A DNA stretch of 18,631 nucleotides from DASYUM01 sp036001225. GTDB lineage: Bacteria; Methylomirabilota; Methylomirabilia; Rokubacteriales; DASRDR01. Each line of letters opens with the position of its first letter. The first letter of the stretch is position 1. The position numbers and the translations under genes are program-made. The DNA lies in contig DASYUM010000006.1 in assembly GCA_036001225.1 (NCBI GenBank), forward strand, positions 1-18,631, written 5' to 3'. Below, in pieces: positions 13,407 to 18,631 of this stretch. The notes below the pieces were generated by a model, which was given only the letters and a program-made list of their open reading frames with translations, was not told where the DNA came from and ran no database searches.

Positions 13407-14402
13407 ATGGCCCCCCCGCCGGTCGTCGACATCCACGCCCACTTCTTCCCCCAGGCGTATCTGGGCCTGATCGAGTCGGACGGCCCAGCCCACGGCCTGA
13501 GCCTCAGGCCCGGTCCCCAGGGCCCCTCGATCATGGTGGGCCAGGTGCCGTTCGGCCCGATCGCCCCCGGTTACTACGACCTCGACGTCCGGCTCCGGGC
13601 CATGGACGCGCAGGGCGTGACGCTCCACGCGCTCTCGCTCACCGCGCCCATGGTCTACTGGGCCGACGTCGACCTCGGGCTCCGCCTGGCGCGCGTCGTC
13701 AACGACGCGATGGCGGAGGCCGCCCGCGCCCATCCCGATCGGTTCGTGGGGCTGGCGACCCTTCCTCTCCAAAGCCCGGAGGCCGCGGTCACCGAGGTGG
13801 GGCGGGCGGTCGGCGAGCTCGGTCTGCGGGGCGTCTACCTGGGGACCAACGTCCGCGGTACCGACCTCGACGATCCGGTACTCACGCCCGTCTTCGCCCG
13901 GATCGCCGCGCTCGGGGTGCCGATCTTCCTCCACCCGCTGAACGTGCTGGGCGGCGCGCGGGTCGGTGCCTACTACCTCCATAACCTGCTCGGGAATCCC
14001 TTCGACAGCGCGGTCGCGGCCGCCCGGCTCGTCTTCGGCGATGTCCTCGACCGCTTCCCCTCGCTGCGCATCTGTCTGCCTCACGCCGGGGGCGCCTTCC
14101 CGTACGTGCTGGGCCGGCTCGATCGGGGCTACCGCGTCCGGCCCGAGTGCCGGCATCTACCCCGGCCGCCCTCGGCGTACCTGGATCGCTTCTACTTCGA
14201 TACCATCAGTCACTCCCCCGACGCCCTCCGCTACCTGATCGAACTCGTCGGGGCGGACCGGGTGATGCTCGGGAGCGACTACTGCTTCGACATGGGCTAT
14301 GACGATCCGGTGGGCGCCCTGAAGGCCGTCGAGCCGATGCGCGCTGAGGACCGGGCGCGGATCCTGGGCGGGAACGCTCGCCGGCTGCTGGGGCTCGAGT
14401 AG
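13407..14402 (+). CDS. ACMSD-like amidohydrolase/decarboxylase
   Basis: 331 residues starting at ATG 13407, 20 bases after the previous stop. The ligands match those of 2-amino-3-carboxymuconate 6-semialdehyde decarboxylase in both identity and spacing: His10 and His12 (VDIHAHFFP), His176 (FLHP), catalytic His226 (LPHAGGAFPY) and Asp291 (GSDYCFDMG). The length also matches the roughly 330-residue family. These enzymes use one zinc in a TIM barrel for non-oxidative decarboxylation, or hydrolysis in relatives. No kynurenine or nitrobenzoate pathway genes lie nearby, so ACMSD activity itself is not claimed. Upstream of the hydroxyacid dehydrogenase gene with one base between stop and start, so the two products probably act in sequence. 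Confidence 0.92.
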   Translation: MAPPPVVDIHAHFFPQAYLGLIESDGPAHGLSLRPGPQGPSIMVGQVPFGPIAPGYYDLDVRLRAMDAQGVTLHALSLTAPMVYWADVDLGLRLARVVNDAMAEAARAHPDRFVGLATLPLQSPEAAVTEVGRAVGELGLRGVYLGTNVRGTDLDDPVLTPVFARIAALGVPIFLHPLNVLGGARVGAYYLHNLLGNPFDSAVAAARLVFGDVLDRFPSLRICLPHAGGAFPYVLGRLDRGYRVRPECRHLPRPPSAYLDRFYFDTISHSPDALRYLIELVGADRVMLGSDYCFDMGYDDPVGALKAVEPMRAEDRARILGGNARRLLGLE

Positions 14403-14403
14403 C

Positions 14404-15390
14404 ATGGCCGGGCGGCCGATCATTTTCGTCACTCAGCCCATCGCCGAAGGCGCCCTCGCCCGGCTCCGAGAGGTCGGGGACGTCGAGCTGAACCCCGATC
14501 CCCTCCACATCGTCACCAAGCCCGAGCTGATGGCCGCGGTCCAGCGGGCGGAATACCTGGTCTGTCTTCTCCACGACCAGATCGACGCCGAGGTGATCGG
14601 CGCCAGTCCCCGGCTCAAGCTGATCGCCTCCATGGCCATCGTCCCGGCCGGCGTGGACGTGGCGGCCGCCACCGCCCGCCGGATCCCGGTGACCACGATC
14701 CCCCCGCTGGTGACCGAGGCGACCGCCGACCTCCACTGGGCGCTCCTCCTGGCCGTGGCCCGGCGGGTCGTGGAGGCCGATCAGGCCCTCCGGGCCGGCG
14801 TCTTCCCCGGCGGCCAGTCGGCGCACTTCGTGGGCGCCGACGTGCACGGCCAGACGCTCGGGATCATCGGCCTCGGCCGGGTCGGCGAGGCTGTGGCTCG
14901 CCGGGCCCGGGGCTTCGGGATGCGGATCCTCTACACCAAGCGTCAGCGGCTGGAGGCGGCGGTGGAGGCGGCGCTCGGCCTCGCGTACGTGAGCCTCGAC
15001 GCCCTGCTCCGGCAGTCCGACTTCGTTTCGGTGAACGTGACCCTGACGCGGGAGACCGTGCACCTGATCGGCGCCCGCGAGCTCGGCCTCATGCGGCGGT
15101 CGGCCTTCCTGATCAACACCGCGCGCGGCCCGGTGGTGGACGAGAAGGCGCTGGTGGCGGCCCTCCGGAGCGGGGCACTCGCGGGGGCCGCGCTCGACGT
15201 CTTCGAGGACGAGCCGCGGGTCGAGCCCGGGCTCCTGAGGCTCCCGAACGTGGTGCTGACGCCCCACCTGGGCAGCGCCGCCCGGGGGACGCGCGACCGC
15301 ATCGCAACCATCGTGGCCGACAACGTGGTGGCGACGATCCAGGGCCGCCGCCCGCCGAACCTGTACAACCCCGAGGTCTACGCGGGCTGA
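14404..15390 (+). CDS. D-2-hydroxyacid dehydrogenase, NAD(P)-dependent
   Basis: 328 residues of the D-isomer-specific dehydrogenase family (phosphoglycerate dehydrogenase/glyoxylate reductase type). The nucleotide-binding motif GxGxxG is at 156-161 (GLGRVG). The catalytic residues are Arg241 (NTARGPVVDE), Glu270 (VFEDEP) and His288 (TPHLGS). There is no C-terminal ACT or regulatory domain, so a serine-biosynthesis enzyme is less likely than a catabolic reductase. The usual substrate-loop NIDxxAA region reads GVDVAAATARRI. ATG 14404 lies one base after the previous stop. It reduces a 2-oxoacid to a D-hydroxyacid, or the reverse; the specific substrate is unknown. Confidence 0.94.
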   Translation: MAGRPIIFVTQPIAEGALARLREVGDVELNPDPLHIVTKPELMAAVQRAEYLVCLLHDQIDAEVIGASPRLKLIASMAIVPAGVDVAAATARRIPVTTIPPLVTEATADLHWALLLAVARRVVEADQALRAGVFPGGQSAHFVGADVHGQTLGIIGLGRVGEAVARRARGFGMRILYTKRQRLEAAVEAALGLAYVSLDALLRQSDFVSVNVTLTRETVHLIGARELGLMRRSAFLINTARGPVVDEKALVAALRSGALAGAALDVFEDEPRVEPGLLRLPNVVLTPHLGSAARGTRDRIATIVADNVVATIQGRRPPNLYNPEVYAG

Positions 15391-15398
15391 GGCTGGCC

Positions 15399-16253
15399 GT
15401 GGAGTTCTGGGTGATCCAGGTCTTCAACGGCGTCTCGTACGGGGCGCTCCTCTTCCTCCTGGCCGGCGGGCTCTCCCTCATCTTCGGCATGATGCGCATC
15501 GTGAACATGACCCACGGCTCCTACTACCTGCTCGGGGGCTACGTCGGGCTGTCGGTGATCTGGCGGGGCGGCCACTTCGCCCTCGGCATCCTGGCCGGCG
15601 CGCTGGCCATCGCGGTGGTGGGCATGGGAGAATTCAACGCCTTCCTCAAGCGGCTCTCGGGCCAGGAGCTGGGACAGGTGCTCACCACGATGGGCTTCGC
15701 CCTGATCTTCCAGGACCTGGGCCTCGTCATCTGGGGCGGCGACCCCTACACGATCCCGGTGCCGGCCGCGCTGTCCGGGGCCTACCGGCTGGGGCCGCTC
15801 TTCTTCCCGGTCTACCGCGTCTTCATCGTCGGAGTCGCGGCGGCGATCGCCGTCGTGCTGTGGCTCGTGCTCGAGCGGACGCGCATCGGAGCGATGATCC
15901 GCGCCACTGTGGATGACCCCGAGATGGCCCGCGGGGTGGGGATCAACGTCCCGCTGATCTCGGTCGGCGTCTTCGCACTGGGGGCGGGCCTGGCCGCGGT
16001 GGCCGGGGTCGTCGCCGGCGGGTTCGTGGGGGTCTACCCGGGCGCCGACTTCGAGATCCTGCCCTACGCCTTCGTGGTCGTGATCGTCGGGGGCATGGGA
16101 AGCCTCAAGGGCGCGCTGATCGGCAGCCTGCTGGTCGGCCTCCTCGACAACTTCGGCAAGGCGCTGTTCCCCGAGCTGTCCTACTTCACCCTGTTCGCCC
16201 CCATGGCCGCGATCCTGGCCGTCCGGCCGACGGGCTTGTTCGGACGGAGCTGA
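15399..16253 (+). CDS. livH: Branched-chain amino-acid type ABC permease LivH
   Basis: 284 residues from GTG 15399, nine bases after the dehydrogenase stop. Family signatures include the N-terminal GGLSLIFGMMRIVNMTHGSYYLLGGY and the cytoplasmic loop RATVDDPEMARGVGINV, with about eight hydrophobic helices and IVGGMGSLKGALIGSLLVG near the end. LivH pairs with LivM to import branched-chain amino acids, amides, urea or aromatic acids. The operon's enzymes suggest an organic acid or amide rather than leucine. Normally livM follows directly; here a toxin-antitoxin pair intervenes. The partner ATPases (livG, livF) are not in the window and presumably lie beyond its end. Confidence 0.94.
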   Translation: MEFWVIQVFNGVSYGALLFLLAGGLSLIFGMMRIVNMTHGSYYLLGGYVGLSVIWRGGHFALGILAGALAIAVVGMGEFNAFLKRLSGQELGQVLTTMGFALIFQDLGLVIWGGDPYTIPVPAALSGAYRLGPLFFPVYRVFIVGVAAAIAVVLWLVLERTRIGAMIRATVDDPEMARGVGINVPLISVGVFALGAGLAAVAGVVAGGFVGVYPGADFEILPYAFVVVIVGGMGSLKGALIGSLLVGLLDNFGKALFPELSYFTLFAPMAAILAVRPTGLFGRS

Positions 16254-16280
16254 GCCCGCCGCCGAAACCCGCCGAGCTCT

Positions 16281-16308
16281 TTGACGACGAGATCATTGTA
16301 GCTATAAT
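16281..16308 (+). promoter_or_regulatory. Strong sigma-70 promoter of the toxin-antitoxin module
   Basis: TTGACG (16281-16286), a 16-base spacer, and a perfect TATAAT (16303-16308). It is the best -10 match in the window and lies in an AT-rich patch, 31 bases before the antitoxin ATG. Confidence 0.8.
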
Positions 16309-16317
16309 TGTGGCTAC
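16295..16317 (+). promoter_or_regulatory. Probable autoregulatory operator over the -10 box
   Basis: ATTGTAGCTA (16295-16304) is repeated as ATTGTGGCTA (16307-16316), 12 bases apart. The same stretch contains inverted GTAGC/GCTAC arms (16298-16302 and 16313-16317). Covering the -10 box, it is where a Phd/YefM antitoxin would be expected to repress its own operon. Confidence 0.55.
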
Positions 16318-16338
16318 GTCGGACGCCGGAGGTTCACC

Positions 16339-16593
16339 ATGAAGGTGGCAAGCGTGAAAGAAGTCAAAGACCGGCTGTCCCAATTCCTCAGGACGGCCGA
16401 GAAAGAGGATATCGTGATCACCAGGAACGGCAGGCCGACTGCCGTCCTTCACCATCTGGGCGACGACGAGCTCGAAGACTATCTCTTGGAGCACGATCGC
16501 AAGTTTCGGCGCAAGATCGAGCGGCGCTGGAGAGAGTACCTCAAGAAAGGGGGCCGAACCGTAGAAGAGATTCTCAAGGAGCTTGCGGGCTGA
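16339..16593 (+). CDS. Phd/YefM-family antitoxin
   Basis: 84 residues with the typical N-terminal fold MKVASVKEVKDRLSQFLRTA then IVITRNGRPTAVL, the dimeric DNA-binding part of Phd/YefM proteins. A charged C-terminal tail (DDELEDYLLEHDRKFRRK onward) would wrap and neutralise the toxin. The ATG at 16339 follows GGAGG. Base composition is visibly less GC-rich than the surrounding liv genes, and Phd-type modules are commonly mobile. It should repress the promoter immediately upstream together with the toxin (family knowledge). Confidence 0.9.
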   Translation: MKVASVKEVKDRLSQFLRTAEKEDIVITRNGRPTAVLHHLGDDELEDYLLEHDRKFRRKIERRWREYLKKGGRTVEEILKELAG

Positions 16594-16890
16594 GTGGCCG
16601 AGGCAAAGACCTTCTCGGTCGAACTCGCCCGGGAGGCGCAGCGAGATCTGGAAGGCCTCGCGCCGGATATCCAGCGTAACGTCGCTATCGAGATTCAACG
16701 GTGGCTCAGCCAGGACCCATTCCGAGCGGTCAAGACGCGGAGCAAGCGACTCTCCGGGTTCGTCCCTCCTGTCTATCGCCTGCGCATCGGGGACTATCGC
16801 GCCTATTACCGCATCCTTCCACCCGACAAGGTCGTGATCCTCGCCATCTTCCCCAAGAGAGACAGCCAACGCTGGCTACCGCGCTCGTGA
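16594..16890 (+). CDS. RelE/ParE-superfamily toxin
   Basis: 98 residues starting at GTG 16594, abutting the antitoxin stop (TGAGTG), with AAGGAG 11 bases upstream. The sequence shows the RelE fold: FSVELAREAQRDLEGL (first strand and helix), the KRLSGF segment, YRLRIGDYRAYYRI and VVILAIFPKRDS as the core strands. The YRLRIGDYRAYY stretch carries the basic/aromatic residues expected of ribosome-dependent mRNA endonucleases of the RelE branch. ParE-type gyrase inhibition is possible but less likely. It sits between livH and livM, transcribed with them. Confidence 0.9.
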   Translation: MAEAKTFSVELAREAQRDLEGLAPDIQRNVAIEIQRWLSQDPFRAVKTRSKRLSGFVPPVYRLRIGDYRAYYRILPPDKVVILAIFPKRDSQRWLPRS

Positions 16891-16920
16891 TACAGGGCGT
16901 CCCCGAATCACCAGCAATCG

Positions 16921-16944
16921 AGTCCTTGGTCCAGCGGAAGGACT
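16921..16944 (+). repeat. 7-bp inverted repeat between toxin gene and livM
   Basis: AGTCCTT and AAGGACT are perfect inverted arms around a 10-base loop, 14 bases before the livM ATG. No T-tract follows. It may be a boundary scar of the toxin-antitoxin insertion or a translational control hairpin; neither can be shown. Confidence 0.35.
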
Positions 16945-16957
16945 GCGCGGGGACCGG

Positions 16958-18631
16958 ATGATCTGGCTGGCCGCGGCCCTGGCCCTTCTGGTGGCGGCCC
17001 CGCCGTTCCTCTCCTCGTACCTCCTGACCCTCGTCACGCAGGCGCTCATCTACGCCGTCCTGGCGATGAGCCTGGACCTCTTGCTCGGGTACACGGGGCT
17101 CTCCTCGCTGGGACACGCCGCCTACCTGGGCCTCGGGGCCTACAGCGTCGGCGTGCTGACGACCCGCCACGGCGCCGGCTTCTGGGTCACCCTCGCGGTC
17201 GGGGTCGGGCTCGCGCTCGCCGTCGCCGCCCTGTTCGGCCTGGTGGCCCTCCGCGCCACCGGCGTGTACTTCCTGATGATCACCCTCGCGCTCGGGATGA
17301 TCGTGTGGGGGCTCGCCCACCGCTGGGTGACGCTGACCCAGGGCGACAACGGCATCTCCGGGGTCCCCCGGCCCGACCTGGGCCTGCCATGGTCGCTCCA
17401 GCGTCCGCTCCCGTTCTACTACTTCACCCTCGTGGGCTTCGCGCTGGCCTTCGCGTGCCTTCGGGTCGTCGTGCGCTCGCCGTTCGGCCAGAGTCTGGTC
17501 GGCATCCGGGAGAGCGAGTCCCGAATGCGGACGCTCGGGTACCACGTGTGGCTCCACAAGTACATCGGCTTCGTCATCGCCGGCGGGGTCGGCGGCTTCG
17601 CCGGCGTGCTGTGGGGGTACTACAATGGCTTCGTCAGCCCGGCCGACGTGGAGCTGGCGACCTCGGTCGAGGTGCTGCTCATGGTCGCCCTCGGCGGGCG
17701 AGGCACGCTGGTGGGTCCCGCGGTGGGCGCCGTCACCATCGTGCTGCTCAAGAACCTGGTCAGCGTCTACACGCATCGCTGGCTCCTGATCCTGGGTGCG
17801 GTCTACATCGGCACCATCGTCTACGCCCCCGAGGGAATCGCGGGGGCGATCCGGCAGCTCACGCAACGCGGGAGGTTGGCCATGGGCAAGAGGCTCGGCG
17901 CGCTGACGGCGGCGATCCTGATCGCGGTGACTGCGTGGGCGGCAGGACCGGCCTGGGCCCAGAAGGGCCCGATCAAGGTCGGCTTCCTGGCGCCGGTGAC
18001 CGGCGGCGGGGCCGCCGTCGGCAAGGACATGCTGAACGGCTTCCAGATGTATCTCGACGAGATCGGCTCGCAGATGGCCGGGCGGAAGGTGGAGGTGATC
18101 GTCGAGGACACCCAGGCCCAGCCGCCGATCGCGCTCACCAAGATCCGCAAGCTGGCCGAGAGCGACCGGGTCCACGTCCTGGCCGGCGGCTTCCTGGCCA
18201 GCGAAGGCTACGCCCTGGCGCCGAAGATCGACGAGTACGCGATCCCGATGCTCTACCCGGTGGTCTCCGCCGACGACCTCACCCAGCGCAAGCCGGTCCG
18301 CTGGCTGGTCCGGACCGGGTGGACCTCGAGCCAGCCTAACCAGCCGTTCGGGGAGTGGGTGGCCCGGAACCTCGGCTACAAGAAGATCGTCACCATCGGG
18401 ATGGACTACGCCTTCGGCTGGGAGCAGGTGGCGGGCTTCCAGCGCACCTTCGAGGAGTCCGGCGGCCAGGTGATCCAGAAGCTCTGGCCCCCGCTCGGGA
18501 CCACCGACTTCGGCCCCTACCTCTCGCAGATCCGCCGGGACGCCGACGCCGTCTTCGCGGTGATGGTCGCGGCCTCCGCCCTCCGCTTCCCCAAGCAGTA
18601 CCAGGACGCCGGGCTCAAGGCCCGGCTCCCG
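16958..18631 (+). CDS. livM: LivM-type ABC permease continuing in frame into a leucine-type substrate-binding protein (fusion, 3' end missing)
   Basis: From ATG 16958 the frame stays open for 558 codons to the window edge. Residues 1-308 are a complete LivM: LLLGYTGLSSLGHAAYLGLG (about 47-66), the coupling loop VGIRESESRMRTLGYHVW (about 185-202), and GGRGTLVGPAVGAV near 247. No stop follows the usual LivM end. The frame continues through QRGRLA into MGKRLGALTAAILIAVTAWA, a signal peptide with a plausible cut after Ala334 (AWA/Q). Then comes the Peripla_BP_6 fold (VGFLAPVTGGGAAVGKDM, then LAESDRVHVLAGG). The peptide may be one polyprotein, cleaved by signal peptidase, or anchored. A ribosome binding site before the internal ATG at 17882 also allows separate translation. 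The absence of a stop is seen directly; its use is inference. Confidence 0.88.
   Translation, partial: MIWLAAALALLVAAPPFLSSYLLTLVTQALIYAVLAMSLDLLLGYTGLSSLGHAAYLGLGAYSVGVLTTRHGAGFWVTLAVGVGLALAVAALFGLVALRATGVYFLMITLALGMIVWGLAHRWVTLTQGDNGISGVPRPDLGLPWSLQRPLPFYYFTLVGFALAFACLRVVVRSPFGQSLVGIRESESRMRTLGYHVWLHKYIGFVIAGGVGGFAGVLWGYYNGFVSPADVELATSVEVLLMVALGGRGTLVGPAVGAVTIVLLKNLVSVYTHRWLLILGAVYIGTIVYAPEGIAGAIRQLTQRGRLAMGKRLGALTAAILIAVTAWAAGPAWAQKGPIKVGFLAPVTGGGAAVGKDMLNGFQMYLDEIGSQMAGRKVEVIVEDTQAQPPIALTKIRKLAESDRVHVLAGGFLASEGYALAPKIDEYAIPMLYPVVSADDLTQRKPVRWLVRTGWTSSQPNQPFGEWVARNLGYKKIVTIGMDYAFGWEQVAGFQRTFEESGGQVIQKLWPPLGTTDFGPYLSQIRRDADAVFAVMVAASALRFPKQYQDAGLKARLP
17882..18631 (+). CDS. Leucine/amide-type periplasmic substrate-binding protein (separate-start alternative, 3' end missing)
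   Basis: This is the binding-protein part of the frame above, listed separately because ATG 17882 has its own ribosome binding site (GGGAGG seven bases upstream). It begins with a classic signal peptide (about 26 residues, Lys-Arg then a hydrophobic core, AWA/Q cut). The mature protein opens IKVGFLAPVTGGGAAVGKDM, then VEDTQAQPPIALTKIRKLAE and FPKQYQDAGL, matching LivJ/LivK and related type I binding proteins. About two thirds of the protein is visible. It would feed the LivH/LivM channel. Ligand unknown; the operon enzymes suggest an organic acid or amide. Confidence 0.8.
   Translation, partial: MGKRLGALTAAILIAVTAWAAGPAWAQKGPIKVGFLAPVTGGGAAVGKDMLNGFQMYLDEIGSQMAGRKVEVIVEDTQAQPPIALTKIRKLAESDRVHVLAGGFLASEGYALAPKIDEYAIPMLYPVVSADDLTQRKPVRWLVRTGWTSSQPNQPFGEWVARNLGYKKIVTIGMDYAFGWEQVAGFQRTFEESGGQVIQKLWPPLGTTDFGPYLSQIRRDADAVFAVMVAASALRFPKQYQDAGLKARLP

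Noticed and set aside
16921..16944. Hairpin before livM as an intrinsic terminator for the toxin genes
   Set aside because: No U-rich tract follows the 7-bp stem, so termination is not supported; kept only as an inverted repeat.
16730..18175. Long minus-strand frame across livM and the toxin gene
   Set aside because: Asp/Arg/His-rich shadow; the plus strand encodes recognisable permease helices and the binding protein.

Overview
The window is GC-rich throughout and gene-dense. No ribosomal or marker gene is present, so placement is weak. The gene mix (Amt with a long N-terminal extension, many ABC uptake cassettes next to PF04909-type amidohydrolases, GTG/TTG starts, GC-rich intergenic hairpins) resembles uncultured soil or groundwater bacteria of the Rokubacteria/Methylomirabilota kind, or another high-GC proteobacterium-like lineage. 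This is inference, not a demonstrated assignment.

Region 1 (1-2740, minus strand) is a nitrogen operon: ammonium transporter (amt), PII protein (glnB type), a 64-residue membrane protein, and a response regulator cut by the window edge. Its upstream region is the most structured non-coding DNA in the window. A sigma-54-like -24/-12 element is followed directly by one hexaloop hairpin, a second small hexaloop hairpin, and an intrinsic terminator whose 5' arm overlaps the second hairpin. That is the layout of ANTAR-type transcription antitermination leaders. The operon's last visible gene is a receiver protein of the kind that often carries an ANTAR domain, and its phosphoacceptor Asp is replaced by Ala.

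Region 2 (2889-6217, minus) holds phoB and phoR, then a broken, frameshifted aquaporin fragment and an intact thioredoxin-type arsenate reductase (arsC). A stand-alone receiver protein (6335-6799) is transcribed divergently from phoB.

Region 3 (6972-12384, minus) is a polar amino-acid type ABC importer (ATPase, two permeases, periplasmic binding protein) followed by an amidohydrolase and a short-chain dehydrogenase that overlap by four bases. The gap between the two permeases carries a 57-bp-period tandem repeat and a duplicated copy of the upstream permease's 3' end.

Region 4 (12508-18631, plus) is a divergent catabolic/uptake operon: PuuE-like polysaccharide deacetylase, ACMSD-like amidohydrolase/decarboxylase, D-2-hydroxyacid dehydrogenase, LivH, and then LivM. 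A lower-GC Phd/RelE-type toxin-antitoxin module with its own strong promoter sits between livH and livM. The LivM reading frame continues without a stop into a signal peptide and a leucine-type periplasmic binding protein, giving an apparent permease-binding protein fusion that runs off the window end.

The strongest leads are the putative sigma-54/dual-hairpin/terminator leader of amt with its pseudo-receiver regulator, and the LivM-binding protein fusion beside an inserted toxin-antitoxin module.
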